A DNA stretch of 15,991 bases from Opitutaceae bacterium (lineage in GTDB: Bacteria > Verrucomicrobiota > Verrucomicrobiia > Opitutales > Opitutaceae): assembly GCA_009919985.1 (NCBI GenBank), contig RGAX01000049.1:1-15991 (forward strand). Direction: 5' to 3'. This document shows positions 8,101 through 15,145 of the stretch, in pieces. Within the stretch, counting starts at the first letter, position 1, and each line of letters starts with the position of its first letter. Position numbers and translations under genes: made by a program. Under the pieces are notes generated by a model. The model saw only the letters and a program-made list of their open reading frames with translations, was not told the origin of the DNA and did no database searches.

Positions 8101-8256
8101 GAGGCGCTTGCGAAGGGCGGCGTTTTCGTCTTGGAGTTTCTTCAAGGCGTCGTTGTCAGCTGCAAAGCCCATGGGGGCCGAGACAGCCATCAACGCGGCC
8201 AAACAGGAAACCAAGTATTTCTTGGCCCTGGGTGCGGTGCTGGTTTCTGATTTCAT
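5194..8256 (-). CDS. TonB-dependent outer-membrane receptor
   Basis: The 1020-residue protein starts with a Sec signal peptide (about 1-32, ending GFA). It continues with a short heptad-like coiled coil (DALKKLQDENAALRKRLAALE, about 36-56), an Ala/Pro linker to about residue 80, a TonB-box-like segment (SAFEIKSDKDQGYL, 90-103) and a plug domain (about 105-228). Plug motifs are FTLRGFPIN and VDRVEIVKGPASVFFGAGYP. The remainder is a 22-strand-type barrel ending in the usual aromatic C-terminus (TTTLKF). Such receptors import bulky ligands across the outer membrane using TonB energy. Here the neighbouring LacI regulator, isomerase and GH78 genes suggest an oligosaccharide or plant/algal glycoside rather than a siderophore; that is inference. 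A TTGACA on the minus strand at 8315-8310 could be its -35 box, without a good -10. No TGAAA half-site lies in its leader. It ends at a strong terminator. Confidence 0.95.
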   Translation of the reverse strand: MKSETSTAPRAKKYLVSCLAALMAVSAPMGFAADNDALKKLQDENAALRKRLAALEGSSTQAAAPAASAPAGMAAKAPSLKADEGVQTMSAFEIKSDKDQGYLRTNSVTATRINMAIQNIPISVSVMSKDFLDDSNIRSITDILRYSSSGSGDNRFAMARPSNSATPQGAFTLRGFPINSLLRNGVSRYIGYNVNNVDRVEIVKGPASVFFGAGYPGGVINYITKQPVFGKIPTTLSYTVGDNNVNRVLLDNNTQLSKKAAMRIVGSWENSSGARNFEYNKTNSLTANISFIPFDSGKVKLTAEVEAYDSKFNTNQWDWIYPDGWFQAYSAPSAALISAAGLSANADPVAAYRARIFAAPGNYMVDVRNAAGNQALPLYTKITDGAYYTDKSGQRIHDKGFNWTNRGSYSKQHVDTATFTVEAAPTSWMDARYVLTNENGVFDNKEGYIQPNADGRTFNAQAAVNSSGYYRKVQNHQFDLIFKATKFGVKNTLLVGGVFIEQMQQYNAVAPNGISYAQVPGATNPLGNPGVLPDGTGGSLAKLVSTGDVPVNQVIRDRFGVIKTVQQVFTQWDPGAEIAPDVNRIILFDRTAMDGYKTQDQSGYMNYNGSMLDDRLNVLAGVRREMHRDSGQYLTANFPWVSNPPYAFADPKTWDPGFYNYSPSYAGGYDQFYRTAGTSYMGGLSYQIKKDVNIFTSYSKTFRINFGNAGGIGTIDVPYIWNAARTYLATQGKNSFSYDGKTIASEADLGAALSANGALTKVPNETGTNLEFGVKTSLWDNKLVSTFSVFRAERSNQRYDDSAKQLAEPLNYGNNLGIFGPAGTVGPDGVVRANSRVLRWRTTGLKNRIEGADFEAVYSPARNLQVVVNGAWMWTAKTLIEPTKPKPGTTAFNALSAAGKIDNEIFYNARIENVPEYRLNTNAKYTFTNGSLAGLAVGGAARYSSETVIARNRDWNPLAGGMMAGNFLVFDSTVSYPWEVLGYKINSSLGIYNLLDEKYFEGTFVASPRRTWLLTTTLKF

Positions 8257-8369
8257 TCTTATTGTGTGGGGGTTGGTCGTTTGCCGGTCTTTTCTCAGCG
8301 ATTGAGCGCTGTCAAAGGATCGGAAAAAATGAGGAATTATTGATTCAGAGCGAGAAAAAAAAGAAGCCC

Positions 8370-9333
8370 TTACGCAATCATTTGGCTATTTTGGCTGGTG
8401 GCGACCACCAGGCTTGGGGCTACGGTTATGCCTATACGGCCTATGATCTTAGGGTTATCGATGCGCCAGACGAGGTGATCAACGACCTTGCGCACGAGCG
8501 TAGGGAGGTTGATGTCAAGCGCTGGGGGCAGGTGATCGAGATTGTGGTATATGACAGGATTGTAATTGCCTAAAATGGCTTCGAAATCGCGTTCAGATTT
8601 TAGTCCAGCCAGCCTGAGCGAGCGGAAGAGCGAGCCGCAGAAATGATCGACTGGGATGTATATACCGGTCGGGCGGGGGCCGATTTGGCAGAATCGTTTG
8701 GCGAGCGCGTCGCTTTCTTCGTGGACGGGTACGATCTCTAGGAAGTTAACGGGCTTGGTCTTACCAAGGATACTGTGGACGGTGAGGCCGAGCTCCTTAG
8801 CTTGCTCCACAAAGGCCTTAACGCGCCAGCCCACGGCGCTGTAACCTGAGTCGGCGGCGATCACGGCGAGGGATTTGTGGCCGTGCAGGTGAAGGTAGTT
8901 TGCGGCCATGCGACCGTTGGCGTCGTTGTCAGGTTCGACAAAGTCGCCGGCGTAGGTCTGCGAACGCCGGGTCATGAACCATACGTTGGGCAAGTCGCCG
9001 AGTTTGGCGAGGCAGGCTGGGGAAGGCTCCATGCCTTGGATGATCACGCCGTCAACTTGGCGCTCCGCCAAAGCGCGGGGGAGGTCATCGGGCGTGTCGG
9101 TGAACAAGACGCTGAGTTCAAGACGTTGGCGATCATTGGAATGCTGAGTCTGCAACAGCTGATCTTGGAACCAATTAAAACTAGAATTTTTCTTTGCGCC
9201 GACGAACCAGACAGCGATTTTCGCGCTCGAGCCGATCGGGCGCGACCAAGTGGGGCTGGTTGATCACGCGCGATACAGTTGCGGGCGAGACCTTAGCCTT
9301 ACGGGCAATGTCAGCTATAAGCAGGGGGGGCAT
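8370..9333 (-). pseudogene. LacI-family transcriptional regulator, broken by a deletion and frameshift in the DNA-binding domain
   Basis: The N-terminus is encoded from ATG 9333: IADIARKAKVSPATVSRVIN is a clear LacI helix-turn-helix with its recognition helix. That frame reads on for 50 codons and stops at 9183-9181. The sensor domain is in another frame, starting with AKIAVWFVGAKKN near 9227 and continuing to the TAA at 8370-8372. It has typical features such as RQVDGVIIQGMEP, NDANGRMAANYLHLHGH and PTGIYIPVDHFCG, which match a periplasmic-binding-protein-like sugar sensor. Between about 9246 and 9222 the frames switch and the third helix plus hinge helix are absent, so roughly 20-30 codons and a non-multiple of three are missing. 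The only start for the sensor alone would be TTG 9155, which would give a protein without DNA binding. In its intact form it would control the adjoining sugar genes. An assembly error remains possible. Confidence 0.85.
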
Positions 9334-9343
9334 GCGAGGTAAC

Positions 9344-9372
9344 CTGAAAGTTTCAGAAAGAATTCACTGAAA
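9344..9372. promoter_or_regulatory. Candidate operator cluster upstream of the LacI-family gene
   Basis: Just upstream of the regulator's start are CTGAAA (9344-9349), TTTCAG (9351-9356) and CTGAAA (9367-9372). The first two form the palindrome CTGAAAGTTTCAG with one central base; the second and third face each other across a 10-base gap. The same half-site recurs in the divergent region 10312-10485. The position fits autoregulation by a LacI-family protein; this is inference. Confidence 0.5.
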
Positions 9373-9448
9373 TCTCGAGGTTTGGTCAAGGATTTTTGTT
9401 GCTGAGCCTAGGTGTGTTGGGTGCGCGAAATGAAGGCTTAAGGACGAT

Positions 9449-10309
9449 TTAAGCGGCGCGTTTGAGGGCGCGGCGCCAGGCGCCGGCGTAGGCTTTGCGC
9501 GCGGCCATGGCGTCGGGCCACGGGTGGGGATGGGTGCTCACGTGATATCCGTGGCTCATCCCTAATTCGGGGCAGGTCCAGAGCGTGTTGCCAGGGCGCG
9601 GTCCTTTGAGCCAAAGAGTGAAAAGGTCTTCGACGAAGGCTAGGTAATCGCGGAATTCAGGGGTGGGTTTCCCGTGACCATCCGTTACCGGTACCTGGCA
9701 ATGTTGGCTGTTAAATGGACGCAGGTGAAACATTTGAGAATGCTGGATCGATTCTGGCCAGGCGAGCAGTCGGCTGGAATAGTCTTTGGGCATTACGTGC
9801 TTAGAGATTGCGAAATGCGAGTGGTCCCAGGTGACGGGCATGATCTGGCGCGTGGTTTTCTTGTAGATACGAGAGATTTCGCTGAATTTTTCTGGTGTTT
9901 CCGTCGCTGTATCACGGTGGACTTCGATGTGGACGCCGAGTTCCAGGGACTGAGAAAGTTTGATCAAGCGGACCGCCATGGCCGCAGCTTTTTCTGGCGG
10001 TGTATCATGATTAAGTAGCTGTATGTTAATGAAATGAACCCCTAGTTTTTTCTGGGCCTCTAGCCGTGGTTTGGCCACGGCCAAATCCCCGCAATCAAAG
10101 CCGCTCATCAGCACCAAGCCACGTTGATCCGCGCCCGCTTTAAGCTCGGGCGTCACATAAGCGCAGACCCCGTCGAAACCGGCGGCGTCAATCGCATCTA
10201 GCTTTTGCTCGAGCGACCACTCACGGCGTTTTGAGGGCCAGTCGTGCATGGACCACGGAGAGGCGCATTGAATCAGACGAGGTGACTTAGGGGCGTTTGA
10301 AAGCGTCAT
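9449..10309 (-). CDS. Sugar phosphate isomerase/epimerase (xylose isomerase-like TIM barrel)
   Basis: The 286-residue protein fits the AP-endonuclease-2/xylose isomerase-like TIM barrel family. Likely metal-binding and active-site residues sit at strand ends: E129 and H131 in VHIEVHRD, D162 with H163/H165 in TWDHSHF, H195 in MFHLRPF and E248 in TCPELG. No signal peptide or membrane segment is present, so it is cytoplasmic. Family members isomerise or epimerise sugars, inositols or keto sugars; the substrate cannot be named from sequence. The gene is the first of the leftward set, 115 bp ahead of the LacI-family regulator and divergent from the GH78 gene. Its start codon lies only two bases from a TGAAATTTCA palindrome, so repression at its promoter is likely. 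GCTTAA/TTAAGC (9436-9454) overlaps its stop but lacks a T-run. Confidence 0.85.
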   Translation of the reverse strand: MTLSNAPKSPRLIQCASPWSMHDWPSKRREWSLEQKLDAIDAAGFDGVCAYVTPELKAGADQRGLVLMSGFDCGDLAVAKPRLEAQKKLGVHFINIQLLNHDTPPEKAAAMAVRLIKLSQSLELGVHIEVHRDTATETPEKFSEISRIYKKTTRQIMPVTWDHSHFAISKHVMPKDYSSRLLAWPESIQHSQMFHLRPFNSQHCQVPVTDGHGKPTPEFRDYLAFVEDLFTLWLKGPRPGNTLWTCPELGMSHGYHVSTHPHPWPDAMAARKAYAGAWRRALKRAA

Positions 10310-10515
10310 TTTGAAATTTCATAGAAAATACTGATTGAAATCTGAAAAATGACTAGAACATTCTGAAACGAGCCTTGCACTTAACTCAGGCTGCGTTGCT
10401 AGTTGAAAGCACCTCATTTTTGGGCGATTTTCTGTGGGTCTGCTGATCCTTTTCTCTAGTTTAATCCCTTACCCCAGCACTTTCAGCCCGCTTTTATCTA
10501 TTTGTTGCTCGCCAC
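10310..10515. promoter_or_regulatory. Divergent promoter region with a cluster of TGAAA half-sites
   Basis: This 206-base region separates the isomerase (leftward) from the GH78 operon (rightward) and must hold both promoters. It contains the perfect palindrome TGAAATTTCA (10312-10321), further TGAAA copies at 10336-10340, 10343-10347, 10364-10368 and 10404-10408, and TTTCA at 10481-10485. Two perfect or paired copies would be typical for a LacI-family operator, and the half-site matches the one upstream of the regulator gene. TTGCAC (10374-10379) is a possible -35 for the GH78 operon, with only a weak -10 following. Neither start codon has a clear Shine-Dalgarno sequence. Confidence 0.55.
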
Positions 10516-12990
10516 ATGAAACCGTTTATTGATTCCGCCACTTGGATTTGGTCCGCCGAAGGCTCGCACGGAGCGCCGGCGCCTGACGCCTCGACGCCAT
10601 CGCATTACCAAGTGCGGTTGTTTCGCCGGAGCTTTGAAATTAAGGATTTAGCCGCGGCGGCGCTGACGGTCCACGTCTCCGGTGATAGCCGCTATTTGTT
10701 CTATTGTAACGGCGTGTTGGTCGGGCGCGGTCCGGCTAAGGGCGATGTAAATCATCATTTTTACGAGACATTTGACCTTAAACCGCTCCTGCGAGCGGGG
10801 CGCAATGTGCTCGCCGCGCTCGTGCAGGACATGTCGCGGGTGGCGCATCGGCCGGCGTTGCTCGGTGCCCCGTGCTCCATCATGACGTATACAGGTGGTT
10901 GGGTGCTCGAGGGTGCGTTGCGGGATGGCGCCGGCCAAGTCCTGCACGACCTCCGCACGGATTCCTCGTGGAGAGTGGCCGTCGACACGGCGCACCGGTT
11001 CCAAAACGAAAACACGACTTTCGAAGGTTATCTCGGCTATTTCGAACATCGGGTCTCACGCTTATTGCCGACAGGGTGGAACCTGCCCGAATTCGACGAC
11101 TTCAGTTGGGCGGCGGCGCATGTGCTCTTTAAAGCAGAGCTTTTGGAGAATCGCCGCGATCCGACGAGCCCCTACGGCTTGGTGCCGCGGATGATTCCGA
11201 TGCTCGAGGAAGAACGCATGGATCTTTTTAGCGACGTCTTCGTGCCGGGCGGACGCGACGCTTCGCCGGATTGGCTGGCGATGATCACGCAAGGCCGGCC
11301 GGTGACCTTGCCCGCAGGCAAGGAGGTGGATCTGATTTTGGATCACACGAAACTCACCTCTGCGTTTCCGCAATTGGTGATTTCTGGCGGAGCGGGCGCG
11401 AACGTGCGCTTGACCTACGCCGAGGCGTTACGACTGCCTTGGGAAACGCCCGGCGCGATCTTGCTCGGTAAGAAACAACCGCTCGCCAATCTCGCATCGC
11501 ATTTCGCCGACGAGAACACCGGTTGGACCTTTGACCGCCGCGGCAAGATTACCGGCTGGTGTGATATTTGGGAGCCCTCCGGTAACGGCACGACTGCCGC
11601 GCCTGAGCGCTTTGAACCGCTGCATTGGCGTGCCTACCGCTACGTCGGCTTGCGCATCAAGGTCGGCGACGCGCCTCTCACCGTGCACGCCTGCACGCAA
11701 CGTTTCACCGCTTATCCATATCGCATCTCCTCGACGTTTGCCTCCTCCGATGCGCGACTCGATCGCGTATGGACGGCGAGTTTGGAAACGATGCGGTTGT
11801 GCTCACACGAGACCTTTGAGGACTGCCCGCACTATGAGCAGATGCAATATGCCGGGGATACGATGATCACCTCGAAGATCGCGATGCTCGCAACTGGTGA
11901 TTACCGGCTCAGTAAACAAGCGCTGTATCACTTCGATTGGTCGCGGCTCTCCGACGGACTCACGCAGAGCCGTTACCCGTCACGGCTCGTGCAGATTATC
12001 CCCACCTGGTCGTTGCACTGGATCACCAATATCCGCGACTACGTCATGTGCTCCGGCGACGTCGCCACCGTACGCGATTTGCTGCCCGGCGCCCGCGCTG
12101 TTCTCGATTGGTATCGCCGCCACACCGACGCGAGTGGCCTGCCTGCCAAGTTGCCCTTCTGGAACATTACTGACTGGTGTCCCTGGTGGCCGCGTGGCGT
12201 CGTGCCGGGTGCCGATGCCGGTCCCACGACGATCTTGAGCGCGCAATACATCCAAGGTCTCGCCGAGATGGCCGAGCTTCTGCGTCTTGCCGACGCCGAG
12301 CGCAACGTTGCTGAAATCACCGGACTCGAAGCCGAAGCCGCTCGCCTGCGTCCCGCTTTGCACGCGCTTACTTGGAGTGAAACTGAGGGGCTTTATTTCG
12401 ACCGCCCCGGAGGACCCGAAGTCTCCCAATACGGCAACGCTTGGGCGATCATCGCCGGACTCGCCGGCCCGCGTGAGATCAAGCGCATCTTTGAGCGTTT
12501 CCCGCTCGATGCGAAACTCGCTCCCGGCTCATTCTTTTGCTGGCACTTTATTTTTACCGCCCTCGTGCGCGCCGGACTCTACGACCGCATGCCAACCTAC
12601 CTCGGCCCGTGGCACGAATCGCTTGATTACGGTCTCACGACCTTCGTAGAGGAAAACTCCTACTGGCGCTCGCTTTGTCACGCGTGGTCGGCGCATCCCG
12701 CGCTCGAGTTTCTCCAACGCATCTTAGGCGTCACTCCGACCGCGCCCGGTTTCGCCCGCGTCACCATTCAACCGCATCTTTGTGGACTCACCCACGCCGC
12801 AGGTAGCATCTGCACGCCGCATGGCCCCATCGAAGTTGCCTGGCAGATTCACTCCGGCCAATTCACGCTCAAGATCAACGCCCCCGCCGGCCTCGACCTC
12901 ACGGTCATCGCCCCCGACGCATCCGCTACGACGCGCCGATTCTCCGGTGGCAATTTCAAAGAAACCTTCACCCTCGCTGATCGCTCATGA
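10516..12990 (+). CDS. Alpha-L-rhamnosidase, GH78 family
   Basis: The 824-residue protein has N-terminal beta-domains with a GH78 N-terminal pattern (ATWIWSAEG; FRRSFEI; VSGDSRYLFYCNG; RGP). A linker beta-domain (about 250-400) is followed by an (alpha/alpha)6 catalytic barrel (about 410-735) and a C-terminal beta-domain (GVTPTAPGFARVTIQPHL onward). The catalytic motif is D436-CPHY-E441-QMQYAG-D448. Its spacing (5 then 7) matches the Asp567/Glu572/Asp579 set that I recall for Bacillus RhaB, so E441 is the likely general acid. E712 in TTFVEE is the likely general base. It should cleave terminal alpha-L-rhamnose from glycosides or polysaccharides. No signal peptide is visible, so cytoplasmic action is predicted. 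It is the first gene of a rightward operon and ends in an ATGA overlap with the DUF6807 gene. Confidence 0.93.
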   Translation: MKPFIDSATWIWSAEGSHGAPAPDASTPSHYQVRLFRRSFEIKDLAAAALTVHVSGDSRYLFYCNGVLVGRGPAKGDVNHHFYETFDLKPLLRAGRNVLAALVQDMSRVAHRPALLGAPCSIMTYTGGWVLEGALRDGAGQVLHDLRTDSSWRVAVDTAHRFQNENTTFEGYLGYFEHRVSRLLPTGWNLPEFDDFSWAAAHVLFKAELLENRRDPTSPYGLVPRMIPMLEEERMDLFSDVFVPGGRDASPDWLAMITQGRPVTLPAGKEVDLILDHTKLTSAFPQLVISGGAGANVRLTYAEALRLPWETPGAILLGKKQPLANLASHFADENTGWTFDRRGKITGWCDIWEPSGNGTTAAPERFEPLHWRAYRYVGLRIKVGDAPLTVHACTQRFTAYPYRISSTFASSDARLDRVWTASLETMRLCSHETFEDCPHYEQMQYAGDTMITSKIAMLATGDYRLSKQALYHFDWSRLSDGLTQSRYPSRLVQIIPTWSLHWITNIRDYVMCSGDVATVRDLLPGARAVLDWYRRHTDASGLPAKLPFWNITDWCPWWPRGVVPGADAGPTTILSAQYIQGLAEMAELLRLADAERNVAEITGLEAEAARLRPALHALTWSETEGLYFDRPGGPEVSQYGNAWAIIAGLAGPREIKRIFERFPLDAKLAPGSFFCWHFIFTALVRAGLYDRMPTYLGPWHESLDYGLTTFVEENSYWRSLCHAWSAHPALEFLQRILGVTPTAPGFARVTIQPHLCGLTHAAGSICTPHGPIEVAWQIHSGQFTLKINAPAGLDLTVIAPDASATTRRFSGGNFKETFTLADRS

Positions 12991-13850
12991 AAACGCTCCG
13001 CCTCGACCACTCTCCCGGCTCCGCCGTCACCGTCCACTGCGGCGGAGGCGTTTTGTTGCGCTACGTCTACATTCCAACGACTGCGGCCAACGAATCCCCG
13101 CGCCCCTACGCGCACCCCGTTAACACGCTTGCCGGCGACACGCTCACTAACTTCCGCCCCAACGATCACCCGTGGCACCACGCGCTCAGCTTCACACTAA
13201 ACAACGTATCCGGCGCCAACTTCTGGGGTGGCCCCACATGTCTCCGCGGCGACGGTTACAAATGGCGCGACGATCACGGCTCGCAAAACCACCTCGAGTG
13301 GACGCGCCTCGAAGCCTCCGGTACTACCGCTACACTCGCGCACACCCTCGCTTGGCGCCGCCTCAATGAGACGCTTTTCCGCGAGACGCGCACGCTCGTC
13401 CTTAATGTCGACGAAGCCGCTCAAGCTTGGTCGCTCCAATGGCGCAGTCATCTCACCAATGTCAGCGGCCGCGCTCTCTCTCTCGGCAACCCGCATTCGC
13501 ACGGTGGCCTCGCCGGCTCGCACTACAACGGCCTCCAATTCCGTGGTGCCCGCGAGCTCCTCGACGATCACCTTGACCCGACGATTAAAGTCACCGCCGA
13601 AGGCGGCCTCGATGGTATTCCCGCCGTCCACGGCGCCTCGGCCCGTTGGATGGAATGGCACGGTCAACTCGACGGCACGCTTAACCGCGTGAAAATCCGT
13701 TTCGAAAATAACCCCGGCCCGCTCCCGTGGTTTGTGCGTCGCAATTATCCTCTCGCGGCTCTACCGGTTCAATTTGACCAGAACCTCGAGCTCGCGGCCG
13801 GCGCGGAACTCCACCTCGACCACACACTCACATTTCAATCCATCGCATGA
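12987..13850 (+). CDS. DUF6807 (PmoA-like) family protein
   Basis: The 287-residue protein shows the motifs of the family annotated as PmoA/DUF6807: RPYAHPVNTLAGD (39-51), RPNDHPWHHA (57-66), NPHSHGGLAGSHYNGLQFRG (168-187) and PWFVRRNYPL near the end. The several conserved His, Asp and Arg residues suggest an active or metal/sugar-binding site on a beta-rich fold. The family is widespread in sugar-degrading bacteria, usually beside glycoside hydrolases, oxidoreductases and TIM-barrel isomerases, but I know of no firmly established biochemical role; the name PmoA (methane oxygenase subunit) is misleading here. It has no signal peptide. ATGA overlaps join it to the GH78 gene upstream and to the aminotransferase-fold gene downstream, so all three are probably made in fixed proportion. 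Confidence 0.88.
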   Translation: MKTLRLDHSPGSAVTVHCGGGVLLRYVYIPTTAANESPRPYAHPVNTLAGDTLTNFRPNDHPWHHALSFTLNNVSGANFWGGPTCLRGDGYKWRDDHGSQNHLEWTRLEASGTTATLAHTLAWRRLNETLFRETRTLVLNVDEAAQAWSLQWRSHLTNVSGRALSLGNPHSHGGLAGSHYNGLQFRGARELLDDHLDPTIKVTAEGGLDGIPAVHGASARWMEWHGQLDGTLNRVKIRFENNPGPLPWFVRRNYPLAALPVQFDQNLELAAGAELHLDHTLTFQSIA

Positions 13851-15139
13851 ACACCGACCGCCGCTCCTTTCTCCAAAATTTCGGGGTCGGCGCGCTCGGT
13901 GCGCTCGCACTCAGCTCGCCCGCTCGCGCCGCCGCGACGGGCAAAACCGCGACGGCTCCGCTCCCGCCGTTTCCGACGGGCAACGCTGAAGCCTACTGGC
14001 GCGCCGTCCGCGCCCAGTTTCCTCTGCTTGATAACCCGACTTACCTCAACGTCGGCGGTCTCGGACCCACGCCGCAGCCGGTGCTCGACAAAGTTTTCTC
14101 CACCATGCTCCAGCTCCAGGAGCATTCTGAAACCGGTTACGCTTTGATCGAGCCGGCCCGCGAGACGCTCGCGCGCTACACCGGCGTGAAGCCCCACGAA
14201 ATTTGTTTCACGCGCAACGCCACCGAAGCCACGTCCATCATCGCCGCCGGTCTCAAACTGCGCGAAGGCGACGAGGTTATCTTTGAATCCCATGCGCACC
14301 CCGGTGGCTCCTTCACCTGGTATAACCAAGCCAACCTGCGCGGCGTGAAGGTGAAAATCTTCGTCCCCGATAACGCCAGCCCCGCCGCCAACCTCGCTCG
14401 CATCAGCGAACTCGTGACTCCGCGCACGCGCGTGATCCAAGTCAGCCACATCACGTGCACCACCGGACTCGTGATGCCCGTGCGCGAGATTGCCGCCTTC
14501 GCCGCGGCACGTGGCATTTGGTTCCACATCGATGGCGCCCAATCCGTTGGCATGATTCCTGTGAACTTTGCCGCCATCGGCTGCGATTCGTTCGCGCTCA
14601 GCGGCCACAAATGGCTCGGTGGTCCGCATGAGACCGGCCTGCTCTATCTGCGCCACGATCGTACCGCGGATGTCACTGTGCCGCTCACTGGCGCCCACGC
14701 CGCCGAGTTGCCCTACTTGCCCGGCGAACTCAAATACGCACCCGGCGCCCTGCGCCACGAATACGGCACGCGCAACGCTGGCCTCATCGTCGGCCTCGCC
14801 GAAGCGGTGCAGTTTCAAGAACGCATCGGCATCGCGCGCATCGCCGCCCACGGCCGCGAACTCGCCACGCGGCTATTCGAGGAAATTTCCCGTATCGACG
14901 GCATTATTATGCACACCCCACGGCATGATGAACTCCGTTCCTCGATGACGACGTTTTCTCATCCGCGCGCCGACGCTGCCAAATTTTTTACCTACCTGCT
15001 AAAATCGCATCAGCTCCGCTGCAGACCTATCACGGAGCAGAAACTCGAAGCGGTGCGCGTCTCGACGCACATCTTTAATTCTCACGCCGAGTGCGAACGC
15101 GTCATCTCCGGCGTGCGCGCCTCGCTCCGCGATTTATAA
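13847..15139 (+). CDS. Tat-exported PLP-dependent enzyme, class V aminotransferase fold
   Basis: The 430-residue protein opens with a twin-arginine signal: TDRRSFL (3-9), a hydrophobic stretch FGVGALGALALSS and an Ala-X-Ala cleavage site near 26-30. The remainder is a class V aminotransferase fold, closest in pattern to isopenicillin N epimerase or cysteine desulfurase-like enzymes. Visible PLP-site residues are the phosphate loop NATEAT (124-129), D229 in DGAQSVG and the Schiff-base lysine K255 in SGHKWLGG. RHEYGTRN (303-310) matches the usual phosphate/dimer loop. Tat export fits an enzyme that folds around its cofactor before leaving the cytoplasm. The substrate is unknown; operon position after GH78 and DUF6807 suggests an amine-bearing or amino-sugar compound, which is inference. 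The start overlaps the upstream stop as ATGA. Confidence 0.9.
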   Translation: MNTDRRSFLQNFGVGALGALALSSPARAAATGKTATAPLPPFPTGNAEAYWRAVRAQFPLLDNPTYLNVGGLGPTPQPVLDKVFSTMLQLQEHSETGYALIEPARETLARYTGVKPHEICFTRNATEATSIIAAGLKLREGDEVIFESHAHPGGSFTWYNQANLRGVKVKIFVPDNASPAANLARISELVTPRTRVIQVSHITCTTGLVMPVREIAAFAAARGIWFHIDGAQSVGMIPVNFAAIGCDSFALSGHKWLGGPHETGLLYLRHDRTADVTVPLTGAHAAELPYLPGELKYAPGALRHEYGTRNAGLIVGLAEAVQFQERIGIARIAAHGRELATRLFEEISRIDGIIMHTPRHDELRSSMTTFSHPRADAAKFFTYLLKSHQLRCRPITEQKLEAVRVSTHIFNSHAECERVISGVRASLRDL

Positions 15140-15145
15140 ACCGTC

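Noticed and set aside
9181..9333. Independent 50-residue helix-turn-helix protein
   Set aside because: The sequence is the N-terminus of the LacI-family gene; its C-terminal residues are out-of-frame sensor-domain sequence, so it is a fragment rather than a gene.
13835..14851. Minus-strand frame of 338 codons
   Set aside because: It is antisense to the PLP-enzyme gene, whose signal, PLP lysine and operon overlaps are clear. The long frame reflects G/C-ending codons.
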